DNA of 39,960 nucleotides, taken from the NCBI GenBank assembly GCA_012800655.1, contig JAAZIX010000076.1, positions 1 through 39,960 on the forward strand. The letters run 5' to 3'. The first letter of the stretch is position 1; each line of letters starts with the position of its first letter. Below, in pieces: positions 17,797-28,200 of this stretch. The translations under genes were made by a program, and so were the position numbers. This DNA comes from Clostridiaceae bacterium. Its GTDB lineage: Bacteria > Bacillota > Clostridia > Saccharofermentanales > Fastidiosipilaceae. A model generated the notes under the pieces. The model was given only the letters and a program-made list of their open reading frames with translations, was not told where the DNA came from and made no database searches.

Positions 17797-17883
17797 TGGT
17801 GCGGGAAACAGGACTTGAACCTGCATGCCAGTAATGGCACTAATACCTGAAACTAGCGCGTCTGCCAATTCCGCCATTCCCGC
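17797..17883 (-). tRNA. tRNA-Leu (CAG)
   Basis: Minus strand GCGGGAATGGCGGAATTGGCAGACGCGCTAGTTTCAGGTATTAGTGCCATTACTGGCATGCAGGTTCAAGTCCTGTTTCCCGCACCA. Acceptor stem pairs, anticodon loop TTCAGGT, long variable arm, TTCAAGT T-loop, encoded CCA. Confidence 0.95.
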
Positions 17884-17974
17884 AGGACGAGGCTCATTGT
17901 ATACCGAAAAGATTTTGAATGCAAGCGGTCGAAAAAATATTTGCCGTTTTTCAGCGGGACGTAATTAAAACTAA

Positions 17975-18016
17975 AAGACCCCAGCGAGAAATCCGTTGAT
18001 TTACTCGACGAGGTCT
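17975..18016 (-). terminator. Rho-independent terminator downstream of the Gfo/Idh gene
   Basis: Minus strand AGACCTCGTCGAGTAAATCAACGGATTTCTCGCTGGGGTCTTTTAG: imperfect stem plus T-run. Confidence 0.7.
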
Positions 18017-18046
18017 CTGTTTATTAGCAATAATGTTTTGAAGTAA

Positions 18047-19132
18047 TTATGTTATTACTACTGCCATGTTCTGCGCTTTAATGCTGAGTTCGCTGGCTTT
18101 GAAGATATGAGCCTGAGTCATAGCATTTTCAGTACCGTACAGGCAGTCATCGATCATCTGTCCAAAGAACGGGAATCCGACTTTGCCCTGACAATCAAAG
18201 ACCCGCTCCTGTTTGCCGTCAACAAGGAAAACCAAGTCGCCGAAGTCTCCTTCCACGCCCACGTTGATGTATTTGCGCATTTCTATGTAGCCCTCGGTGC
18301 CGAGGATAAAAGTACGCCCGTCGCCCCATGACCTCAAGCCGTCCGGTGTCAGCCAGTCAACCCGGCAGAACATTGTGGCACCGTTTTCGCCGACGATGTG
18401 GCAGGAGCCGAAATCTTCCAGTTCCGGGAACTGAGGATTGCCGTAGTTGCCGACCTGAGCCGACGTGACGGTACCGTCGGTATTGCCGGTGTAATAAAGG
18501 AATTGCTCAAGCTGGTGACAGGCCAGATCTATGATGATTCCGCCGTACTGTTCTTTCTTAAAGAACCAGTCCGGACGCGCCGGGGCGTTCAGACGATGGG
18601 GTCCCAGGCCGACGAGCTGAATCACGCGGCCGATCGCCCCCTGCTTGACAAGTTCGCCGGCGTACATACCGGATTCGGAAGCAAGTCGCTCGCCGTAGTA
18701 GACAAAAAAGCGTTTGCCGGTCTCGACCACGGCCTTTCGAGCGGCATCGATCTGTTCGAGAGTAGTAAAGGGAGTTTTATCCGTAAAATAGTGCTTGCCA
18801 TGCTGCATTATTTTCACGCCGAGAGGGCCGCGAAGATTGGGAACATCGGCGGCGGCAATCATTTGAATACCATCGGACTGTAAAATTTCCTCTGCTGAGG
18901 ATGCGACTTTAACCTGCGGGTAAGTCTCAACAAATTTTTTAACTTTTTCCGGATCTTTGTCGTAGACCAACTTAAGGGTTCCACCCGCCCCCAGCAGGCC
19001 GTTTGTCATACCGTAGATATGTCCGTGTTCCAGGGACATTACCGCAAAATTAAACTCGCCAGGCTTGACGACCGGGGCTTCAATGATCGCCGGAGCGAAA
19101 TTCATACCATCGCTGTAATTAACCATCAACAT
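18047..19132 (-). CDS. Gfo/Idh/MocA family oxidoreductase
   Basis: NAD-binding N-terminal fold, VMQHGKHYFTDKTPFTTLEQIDAARK-type EKP-like motif, GGIIIDLACHQLEQFLYYTG. Confidence 0.85.
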   Translation of the reverse strand: MLMVNYSDGMNFAPAIIEAPVVKPGEFNFAVMSLEHGHIYGMTNGLLGAGGTLKLVYDKDPEKVKKFVETYPQVKVASSAEEILQSDGIQMIAAADVPNLRGPLGVKIMQHGKHYFTDKTPFTTLEQIDAARKAVVETGKRFFVYYGERLASESGMYAGELVKQGAIGRVIQLVGLGPHRLNAPARPDWFFKKEQYGGIIIDLACHQLEQFLYYTGNTDGTVTSAQVGNYGNPQFPELEDFGSCHIVGENGATMFCRVDWLTPDGLRSWGDGRTFILGTEGYIEMRKYINVGVEGDFGDLVFLVDGKQERVFDCQGKVGFPFFGQMIDDCLYGTENAMTQAHIFKASELSIKAQNMAVVIT

Positions 19133-19226
19133 TACTCCTTGTGCATAGAACTTATTTTGATAGAATAGTATTTGCCTATGCTGTATAATTATCGAAATAC
19201 TAACATATTTCTCCGGAGGTGACGAG

Positions 19227-20528
19227 ATGATTTCCGTTATACAACTAAAAAAGGCTGAAAAACTTATAACTTATCCGATTTCCTTCGGTTCCCTAGGCTC
19301 TGTCTGCTGCGGCGAGGAAAGCGACGAACGCTGGCGGGATCTGGCAGAACGTTTTGCCGTTACATTTCCTGAACAAGAGTGTGTATGCCTGTTCAGTGCT
19401 CCCGGTAGAGTCGAATTAAGCGGCAATCATACGGATCATCAAAACGGACGCGTCCTGTGTGCTGCGGTAGATGCTGATATAATTGCCCTGGCTACACCTA
19501 TCGGCGATGCCGTTGTTGAACTGCACTCCGTCGGGTACGACCGGCCTGTCCTTATTAAGCTCAATGAGTTGCAACCGAGGTCGGATGAACAGAGGCACTC
19601 TGTCGCTCTGATTAAAGGGGTTTTAGCCTACCTACGGGAACACGACTATCGGATAGGCGGCTTTGTTGCCTACTGCTCGAGTCGGGTTCCCCCGGGATCC
19701 GGTCTGTCTTCGTCGGCTGCTTTCGAAAGTCTCATAGGATCTATTGTCAACTCACTGTATAACAACAATACCATCCCTCCTCTCGCCCTAGCTCTAGCCG
19801 GTCAATATGCGGAAAATAAATATTTCGGTAAACCCAGTGGTCTTATGGATCAGATGGCCGCATGCTTCGGCGGATTGTTGGCCATCGACTTTGTTGACCC
19901 TAAGCAACCGAAGACAGAAAATATCGACCTTTCGACTTTAAGCTTTGCCGATCACGTTTTGGCTATCACGCACACACCGGTAAGTCATCGCAATTTGACC
20001 GACGAATATGCCGCCATACCGCAGGAAATGGCTCTGGTAGCGAAAGAACTGAACGGTAAACGTTTAGGCAATATACCGGAGGAAAGATTCTACCGCCATA
20101 TGCCGGATCTGATACAGCGCCTTCCCGCCCGTGCGACACTTCGTGCTTTACATTTCTATCGTGAAAATGCTCGTGTACGCGAACAAGTAGAATCACTAAA
20201 AGAAGGAAAAATCAAACGCTTCTTTGAGCTCGTTCGTGAATCAGGCCTAAGCTCATGGACATTACTGCAGAATGTCTCGACTGCCGATGGAAAGAGTGAC
20301 CAAAAATATGCTCTTGCTCTGGCAACGGCTGAGGCCTTTTTGCGTGACAGCGGCGTCACCCGCGTGCATGGCGGCGGTTTCGGAGGTACGATCCAGAGTT
20401 GGGTTCCGACTGAAAAAATTGATGCCTTCAAGAAATACATGGACAGATACTGTGGAGAAAACAGCACCCACGTATATTCATTCCGTCCCTATGGAGCTAC
20501 AGAGTTATCTCTAAATCTTCAGGAGTAG
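19227..20528 (+). CDS. galK: galactokinase
   Basis: APGRVELSGNHTDHQNGRVLCAAVD signature; PPGSGLSSSAAFE; HGGGFGGTIQ. Confidence 0.9.
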   Translation: MISVIQLKKAEKLITYPISFGSLGSVCCGEESDERWRDLAERFAVTFPEQECVCLFSAPGRVELSGNHTDHQNGRVLCAAVDADIIALATPIGDAVVELHSVGYDRPVLIKLNELQPRSDEQRHSVALIKGVLAYLREHDYRIGGFVAYCSSRVPPGSGLSSSAAFESLIGSIVNSLYNNNTIPPLALALAGQYAENKYFGKPSGLMDQMAACFGGLLAIDFVDPKQPKTENIDLSTLSFADHVLAITHTPVSHRNLTDEYAAIPQEMALVAKELNGKRLGNIPEERFYRHMPDLIQRLPARATLRALHFYRENARVREQVESLKEGKIKRFFELVRESGLSSWTLLQNVSTADGKSDQKYALALATAEAFLRDSGVTRVHGGGFGGTIQSWVPTEKIDAFKKYMDRYCGENSTHVYSFRPYGATELSLNLQE

Positions 20529-20531
20529 AAA

Positions 20532-21128
20532 ATGAGTGATACCGACATAGAAAGTGGGAATATACTCGCCGGAGATACGAGCTCAATCAGTCCGGAAAAT
20601 CTAAGCTACATGGAAGAGGCACTTAGTGAGGCCGGCTTGGCGGCGGAGATTGGTGAGGTTCCCATCGGCGCCGTGGTCGTTCAGGCCGGTAAAATAATCG
20701 GTAAGGGATATAATCGGCGTGAAACGGATCAGGACGTCACGGCACATGCGGAAATTCTGGCGATACGCGCTGCTGCCCGCTATCTTGGCACTTGGCGTTT
20801 AGATGATTGTGACCTCTATGTAACTCTTGAACCGTGTCACATGTGTGCTGCCGCCAGCGTCCAGGCTCGCATTCGACATATATATTTTGCCGCCGCTGAT
20901 CCCAAAGGCGGTGCCATCTCATCCGTAGACAGTTATCTCGACAACGTAGCTACATTTCACTCGGTTGGCTGGACAGGCGGTTTGCTGGCCACGGAAAGCA
21001 CCAAGCTGCTACAGGATTTTTTTCGCCTGCTGAGAGAGCGTAATAGAAATATCGATCGATCCTTAGGCAGCAAAGGGGCGCGACTGCGTTGGCGTAAGGG
21101 TGAAGATACTAATCGGGAAGATCCTTAA
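20532..21128 (+). CDS. tadA: tRNA-specific adenosine deaminase
   Basis: Zinc-binding TAHAEILAIRAAARYLGTWRLDDCDLYVTLEPCHMCAAASVQARI. Confidence 0.92.
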   Translation: MSDTDIESGNILAGDTSSISPENLSYMEEALSEAGLAAEIGEVPIGAVVVQAGKIIGKGYNRRETDQDVTAHAEILAIRAAARYLGTWRLDDCDLYVTLEPCHMCAAASVQARIRHIYFAAADPKGGAISSVDSYLDNVATFHSVGWTGGLLATESTKLLQDFFRLLRERNRNIDRSLGSKGARLRWRKGEDTNREDP

Positions 21129-24100
21129 TAGGAAGAACCGGATATTCAAAAGCTTGATTCCGGGACAAGGAATATATCACAAATTTTCGCACCGGAAGAC
21201 CTGTTGCGGCGGCCACGGACCAGGCATATATTTGCCCCTGTATCAGGTAGCGCTCCTTGAGTTTTAACTCAGCAGCGGTATGGTCGTCAGGCAGTCGGTC
21301 GGACTTAAAGTCGACAATGACAGCTTCGCCGCGATCAATATACCAAAGGTCGATAATTCCCTGAACCAGTGTTTTGTCGTGTCCGTCGGCTGAAACAGGC
21401 ACGGCATTAGGATTCTTGGTCAGATAATACAGATGATCGTTCGGTAGAGCCAGGGTAAAAGGCATCTCGCGCCAAAATGAATCGGCGGCAATTATGGTGG
21501 CGGCTAAATCGGAATTGACGAAATTAAGCACAGATTCTGCGCACCCTTCAGCGAGGATTAATTCATCCGGGGTCAGAAGTTTATGTCGAAGCAGCGTATC
21601 TATTAGGTTATTTACCGACGCAAGCCCGGATTTCCGTGCTTCGGCTATGTCAATATGTTCAAGTAAAGTGTGAATGATAACACCGCGTCGGAGCGCCTGT
21701 TCTCTCCCTGTGGCACTTTCTTCGGGTATAAACAGATCCTCAATTTCGAGGCTTACCGGCGCATATAGATGTAGCAGGCTGTCAATCGAGTAAGGAGATT
21801 CTTCGCTAAGCGCCTCACTGAGGTCGGCATTGCGCTTGATCTCCGAAATAGACAGTTTAAGCGCTTGTTGCGTACCGGCGAGATACGGATAGGTCTGAGG
21901 CGACGGCATATGCAGCGGATCGGTGCGCAGATATCCTATCGAATCCTCCGTATTTGCCGCGAGTTCGGAAGCGTTATCGCTTAAGCGTTCGGCAACATAT
22001 TCCTCGGGAGTTGAGCCTGATTCTTTACTTAACAGTTCTGAGTAAGGCAGACTCTCCGGCAAAGCGTACAATGAAATCACCCATGTCGAATTCCAGTCGG
22101 GATCTACCGCGCTGACTTCATTCTCAGGACAGTATAATTCGGCAATATTTCTCAGATCTCCTTTTAAAGATGAAGCCGGTACAAGTATTGAGGTTTTATT
22201 TGAGCGCGCTACGTCAGGTTCATTCAGCCATTCGCGGAGATTCAGACCGCGGTGTTCGAACAGAGCCGACAGAATAAAGTCCTGCAAACTGCGCGGTGAC
22301 TGGGTTTCTCCCAGACGCTCAACTTCGGCAAAGCTATCCTCTTTTGATTTGCGGCTGAGCTGTCCGACCAGGTACAGGCGCTCTTCGGCACGTGTCATCG
22401 CCACATACAGAACCCGCAGCCTTTCGGCCAGATCCGCCGCCGCTTCCTCTGCCTGAACCATTAGCTTGTGCAGTGACGGCCATTCGGTATAGCCGTTCGG
22501 ATAGCGACAATCAAATCCCGGCTGTAGATCCTGATTATAAATGACCCGTCCGCTACCCTGATTAGCCCGGAAACCGGCATCCAATTGCAGCAGAAAGACA
22601 TAAGGAAATTCCAGACCCTTACTGCCGTGATAGGTCATAACTTTGACAGCCTCCTCGGCGGAACCGGATTCTATCGCCATCCTAATACTGCCGGGCAAGT
22701 TCTCATGATTGCTGAGATATTCGTCTACGGCGATAATACCGTAATTGCCTTCCCGCTCAATTTGCGCCAAAAAATCCAGGCCTTCGGCGATCTCTTTAAA
22801 TATGGTTACCGATCCGTCCGACAACTCCAAACGTCTGTAGAATCCCCTACTCTCGAAGATATAGGATAAAACCTCATGTATTCTGCGGGTTTCACACATG
22901 TCGCGACATTCGTCCAGCCAAGCCATAAAGCCTTGTAGCTTGGACAGTAGATTTTCCGCCTCGGCAGTTCTGTTCGGCCATTTTTCCTCAATCATTTCCG
23001 GGGTAAGGGCAGCGAGGTCGGTGATGGCATGGTAGAAAGGTCGTTCGTCATCATACACCTGACGGAAAAGTAGTAAATCGCCCTCGGAAAAACCGCCTTC
23101 ATATAAAGGCGCCAACATCGCGGTAGCCAAAGGTATGTCCTGCATCTGATTTGCCAACAGGCTGATCAGAGAGCGCATCAACCTCAGTTCCCAGGTTGCT
23201 CGGAAATCGAATTCCAATTTTCCGGAAACCGGAATATGCAACTCCTGTAAGAAACGCGATACGGAACGCAGCATTTCGTTAGTTGAAACCAAAATCGCGC
23301 AATCGTTGAAACTGACGTTTTCTTCCCGAACCAGGCGCAGTATCTCTCGGGCGGTGATATATATTTGTTTATTGCGTTTTTCAAGGTTCAGAAGTTTGCT
23401 GTCCGACAGGATGGGGGTAGCCATCGCTTCTGTATCATCATTCTCATTGTCCGGCTCCTCGGTCTCATCATTAAATCCACCGGACGGACGCGGCGTATCC
23501 TCCTTCCCTTCTTCTGTTACCAGTATGAGGCGGGTATTCAATAGGTTGTCGGGATTATCGGCTCGGAACGGCATCAAAGCATGACCGTCGGAGTAATCAA
23601 TGCCGGCAATCTCTTCGGTCATTAAACGGAGAAATATATCATTGATGCCCGCCAAAATACCTGCCCGGCTACGGAAGTTCGTATTGAGATAGTAGACCCG
23701 CCCGTCGGGTTTTTGATCGCCCTTTGACCAACCTAACAACTTATCCAGGAACAGGCTCGGGCGCGCCTGGCGAAAGCGATAAATACTTTGTTTTATATCG
23801 CCGACTCTGAAGATCCGTTCAATGCCGGTAGCCGTCAGGATGGCCTCTTGAATGCCGCTGGTATCCTGGTACTCATCAATATATATCTCATCATACGCCC
23901 TGACGAACTCGGCACGTATTTCCGGTTGACGCAATAATTGCAGGGCATAGTGCTCAAAGTCGGAGAAATCAATCTCGCCCCGCTCCTGCCTCGTTTGGAT
24001 AGCTGTTTCATCCGCTGCCAACGTCAGACGGAAAAGTTCTCGCAAAGCCGGCAGCATCAGCTTTATATCGGCTTGCACCTCTTCGGCGGAACGCAGAAAG

Positions 24101-25254
24101 ACCGGTTGTATGCGCGGATCCCGTCCCGCATCCCGATATCTGGTGGAGCACTGTCCGGTCAACATATATATAATATCAGCCGGTGTGCTTTCCTTGAGTA
24201 GGCGCGTGAGTTCATTTCGTCTTTGCGTGGCTTCCGGTTTACCGCTACTACGTCTTAAGCTAGCCAATGCGCTGTCAGACCAAAAAGTAAGAAATTCCTG
24301 TCCGAATTTATATAATTCGTTCCATAGATCAAAATATTCAATCGGGCTTTTTTGCTCTGATCCGCTTGCGCAAAGTCCGGATAGAGATCTAAGGCGGTGT
24401 AGGCAGGCCTTGATGTCTTCACACAGAAGAACATCCTTCTCCTCATTATCACGATCCTGTTTTGTCGCGGGTCTGATGTTATAAGGATAAAAGCATGGCG
24501 GGCCGGAGTTTAAGAGTTCCTCGACCTGCAGTAAGTCCGATTCAGCTTTAGTCAGTATATTAATAAAGATGTCGAGAAAAAACTTGTATTCCCGTCCGCT
24601 GCCCGGATTTTCAAGACTTTCTTCTAGGTCAGACAAATTCCGCCGACAATGCTCACGGTAATCAGGTAGAGAGCGTAGACGTAAATGCAAATCAGTCATT
24701 AATGCCCGCAGCGGCTCATCGTTGCGGGATCCCGAATATGTGTCCAATAATTGATAGAAATCACAGTCTTCTTCCCTGGAATCTTCCGTCGCGGCGTAGG
24801 CACTCTTTAGAGTAGCATTGACGGACTCGGTCCAGATCAGCTCGCCGGTCAGCGGTTGGATTACCCTGGGGTTGAGCGGCAAGAGAGGATTTCCCTCCGC
24901 ATCGGTCAGACAATGGGCATATCTGCGGATGAGTTTGAAACAGAAAGAGTGAATCGTTGAAACGGAAGTTTGACGTAAAACGGCCAACTGCGTATTGAAC
25001 CAACCCAGATCTTCGCCGACAGCCCGTTTACGAGCTTCCAGCAGAGCCGACTCTATCTTGTCTCGCATTGAAACGGCGGCGGCATCGGTAAAAGTCAGAA
25101 CCAGAACCCGGCGTAAGTCCAACTCACGTCTGCCGAGGCGGCGGATTATTCGCTCCGTCAGAACCGTGGTCTTGCCGGAGCCTGCCGCGGCGGTGACGAG
25201 AATTTGGCCCGGATCGGCAGATATTACGGTTTCTTGTTCAGGTGTGAACTTCAT
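21109..25254 (-). CDS. addA: helicase-exonuclease AddAB, AddA subunit
   Basis: UvrD-like Walker A VTAAAGSGKTTVLTERI, EIYIDEYQDTSGIQEAIL, GDIKQSIYRFRQARPSLF, nuclease motif AVIVDFKSDRL; tandem with addB. Confidence 0.94.
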   Translation of the reverse strand: MKFTPEQETVISADPGQILVTAAAGSGKTTVLTERIIRRLGRRELDLRRVLVLTFTDAAAVSMRDKIESALLEARKRAVGEDLGWFNTQLAVLRQTSVSTIHSFCFKLIRRYAHCLTDAEGNPLLPLNPRVIQPLTGELIWTESVNATLKSAYAATEDSREEDCDFYQLLDTYSGSRNDEPLRALMTDLHLRLRSLPDYREHCRRNLSDLEESLENPGSGREYKFFLDIFINILTKAESDLLQVEELLNSGPPCFYPYNIRPATKQDRDNEEKDVLLCEDIKACLHRLRSLSGLCASGSEQKSPIEYFDLWNELYKFGQEFLTFWSDSALASLRRSSGKPEATQRRNELTRLLKESTPADIIYMLTGQCSTRYRDAGRDPRIQPVFLRSAEEVQADIKLMLPALRELFRLTLAADETAIQTRQERGEIDFSDFEHYALQLLRQPEIRAEFVRAYDEIYIDEYQDTSGIQEAILTATGIERIFRVGDIKQSIYRFRQARPSLFLDKLLGWSKGDQKPDGRVYYLNTNFRSRAGILAGINDIFLRLMTEEIAGIDYSDGHALMPFRADNPDNLLNTRLILVTEEGKEDTPRPSGGFNDETEEPDNENDDTEAMATPILSDSKLLNLEKRNKQIYITAREILRLVREENVSFNDCAILVSTNEMLRSVSRFLQELHIPVSGKLEFDFRATWELRLMRSLISLLANQMQDIPLATAMLAPLYEGGFSEGDLLLFRQVYDDERPFYHAITDLAALTPEMIEEKWPNRTAEAENLLSKLQGFMAWLDECRDMCETRRIHEVLSYIFESRGFYRRLELSDGSVTIFKEIAEGLDFLAQIEREGNYGIIAVDEYLSNHENLPGSIRMAIESGSAEEAVKVMTYHGSKGLEFPYVFLLQLDAGFRANQGSGRVIYNQDLQPGFDCRYPNGYTEWPSLHKLMVQAEEAAADLAERLRVLYVAMTRAEERLYLVGQLSRKSKEDSFAEVERLGETQSPRSLQDFILSALFEHRGLNLREWLNEPDVARSNKTSILVPASSLKGDLRNIAELYCPENEVSAVDPDWNSTWVISLYALPESLPYSELLSKESGSTPEEYVAERLSDNASELAANTEDSIGYLRTDPLHMPSPQTYPYLAGTQQALKLSISEIKRNADLSEALSEESPYSIDSLLHLYAPVSLEIEDLFIPEESATGREQALRRGVIIHTLLEHIDIAEARKSGLASVNNLIDTLLRHKLLTPDELILAEGCAESVLNFVNSDLAATIIAADSFWREMPFTLALPNDHLYYLTKNPNAVPVSADGHDKTLVQGIIDLWYIDRGEAVIVDFKSDRLPDDHTAAELKLKERYLIQGQIYAWSVAAATGLPVRKFVIYSLSRNQAFEYPVLPIKDLPD

Positions 25255-28200
25255 ACTTCTCCGCCCTCCTCTTCACTCTCCGATTGATCTGCCAGCAATC
25301 CCGCGAAATTTTTGGCACTGATCTGTTGATCATCCTCTGTCCGAGCTGAGACGACAATCCCCTCTCGGAGCGGTTCGTTGACCGGACAGATGCTTCGATA
25401 TTCGCAAAAAGTACAGGGTGCTTGATTGGCAAAAACCCGCGGCAACGGCGCATATTCTCCTGTGGAAATACGCCGGAATGTGTTTACGACTTGTCGGAGT
25501 GTGTGAGTTTCGAGTCGACTGATAGTTTCGGTGCTTTGCTTTAAAGAACTAAGGGTACCGTGTGATTCCAGCTGTTGCGCTTCGTCCTCCGGAGTTGCGG
25601 GACGATTGAGCTTTACTATATGTCGTTCCACCTGCAAATATGCCATATCCATAACCGGCTCGAGGAAGCTTTGGTTGGTGACCATGCTATAGATCGGCAA
25701 TTGTAAATCAACGGCTCTATACAGGGCGGGGTAACTGATGCGTTTATTTCCGGTCTTATAGTCTATCAGGCGGTAGCCGATCAGTCGGTCATTTTCATAA
25801 GCCGCATCGATTCGGTCAATAACGCCGGTTAGAAGGATCTCCCGGCCGTCAGGCATAAGTATAGGAAAAGGTTTGACAGAACTGTCGCGTCGGCCGAAGC
25901 TCCACTCCGAGGCCAAGGGAAGAAAATGGAGTTTACTTTGCGTCCTTTCAGGCGACTCGTCGAAGAGCAAAGTATTCCAAGATGCTTTTTCCGTGTTGGG
26001 CCAGGACTTTATCCGCGAGGCATTCCCCCACTGCTGGCGAAGTTGCGGAAAAGTAGCCATCAGGAGATGGCGAATTCGGCGCCTGCCGTCACCGGCGGCA
26101 TCACGATCGAAGAATATGGCGTACCGGGGCTCGTCATCGGCGGCGGCAGTGATATAAGCATCTATGAAGGCGGACAACTCTCGGGGATTTTCAGGGAGCC
26201 AGGCAGACAGGACGAGCTCAACATCACTCGGTGAATGTTCCCGGATTTTGTCGATCAAGTCGCTGACCGCCCTATCCAAAACCTCATGAATCAGACTTCC
26301 CGTCAAATCGTATCCCAACTCGTATACCGGCCTTATCTCAAGACCGAGGATCTGCGCCAGGAAATAATTGTAAGGGCAGGAATTATATCTTTCCAAGCGG
26401 CTGACGCTCAAAGTTCTCGGTATCCTCAAAAGTTGTGCGCTGATTCTTCCCGAAGCGGTTTTCGGCGTGCGTAGCCTCGCCCCTCCACGCTCAAGCTCGC
26501 GCCATACCTGCTGATTCGGATTATCCGTCACACTGCGGCGAAGCAGATGCTGCCACATCGGAGCCAGACAACGCACATCACTCCTGGTTGTGGGCAGTTC
26601 GCTCAAAGGCAGAACAACCGGCTTTTGCGATGCTATCGACTCGGCGCCGATCATCGCCGGCGGAGATATTTCCGGCTGATCCGTGAGTAGGTAGAGCTTT
26701 TCGCTACAAGCCTGTTCCAAGCCGCGTATATTGGTTGCAGCCAAATAATATATATTTTCGCTGTCTATCGGCAGGTCGACACCAGTCTGTTCACGCAGAA
26801 AAGTTTTTTCTTCATCTCTGAGGAAGGCGGTGTCGTTAACGCTGATCGGAAAGTTTTCATCATTCACCGAGAGAAGAAAAACAGCGCGGTAACGTTGCGT
26901 CGACACTTGTTGCAGATTACCGACAAAAACCTCATCTAAATGCGCGGGTATTAATTCCGCTTCCAGATTCAGAAGAGCTTCGGCAAAAATTTCCTTCATC
27001 TCAGCGAGATCGCACACCATTTCGGGGCTGACTTCGACAAACAAGCGCAACAACAGATTCATCTGCTTCCAGGAGCGGCTGTATCCCGCGGCGGCGGTTA
27101 CATTGCCCTTCGTCTGCTCTTTATTCATAAGAGCGCGAAGTTTCTCTTCAATGTCGAATTCCCGGAGCAGTGACAGAATTTCATGCGCCCATGCCCGACA
27201 ATCCGCTTTTACCGGCCAACCCGCGATTTGTGATACCAGTGGGTAAAGCTTTTCCGTCAATTCGGCTCTGAGAATCGGTAAGATATCCTCCGATACCCCT
27301 GTCGCGCGTTCTAGGGTAAAGAGTTTCTCCCCTTCATTTCCCTCTGCCAGCCAGATATTATCGATAAGGTCAGCCGTTTGCCTATCTATTCCAAGAAGAG
27401 GGGAATAGAGTAAGGGGCGCAAATTGAGTCTTCGCATGCCGCGGGAACGCAGTTGCAGGCAGTCCGCGATAAAACGCCCCAAGACAAGATTTGTCAGTAG
27501 AGAAGCGGATTGGAAAAAGGCCGGTATTCGGCTCATTGCCAGACTGTCGCTAAGGGCGGTAAGCAGGTCGATATTACCGTCCACGGCGACGGCAATGTCG
27601 CGATACCGAAAATTTTGTTCGAAAACAAGACGGCGAATCTCTCCGGCTAGCCATTCGGTTTGTGCGCGCAGATTAGGCGTCGGAACAAAATAATATTCTT
27701 CTCCCCTGTCTACTGCGGAACCGGCATCGTCCGGTATCTCTTTAGCAGTTAACTCCAAGGACTCGAGCTTAAAAGAAATCGGAGAGTCGTAGAAAGACAG
27801 AGCGGTGCGCCAGGCAAAATAATCGCCCGGGTTGATATAATTCTCCGCAGTGTTATCAGGAGAGATCACACCTGTCGGGAGAGTCAAAGTAACTGAATCG
27901 GTGAGTGATTCCAGCAATTCGATTAATTTAAACTCTTGGGGCGTAAACAGACGATCCTCCCCGAAACCGGCTATCCAAACAGTGCTCTCTTTCAACTGAA
28001 AGTAGTAACGTCGCTCAAGAGCGGAGGTCGGCTCGTGTGAGCGCCAGGAGGTTAATTTACTAATCAGCCAATCAAAAAGCCCGGCAGTATCGAGAAGTTC
28101 CTTTTCACACAGAGTAGCATTCCAGGTCGGCAATATAATTGCCAAATCGGCCAGCTTTCGTTCCAATATAGATTCCGGAGTCAAATCGGCAGCGACTTGA

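Noticed and set aside
1-17883. Prophage or transposon carrying the STAND operon
   Set aside because: No integrase, transposase, or phage structural genes visible in the window; only the tRNA proximity and an imperfect repeat hint at mobility.
20532-21128. tadA and addA 20-bp tail overlap as a regulatory antisense pair
   Set aside because: Short convergent overlap is common and shows no additional signal.
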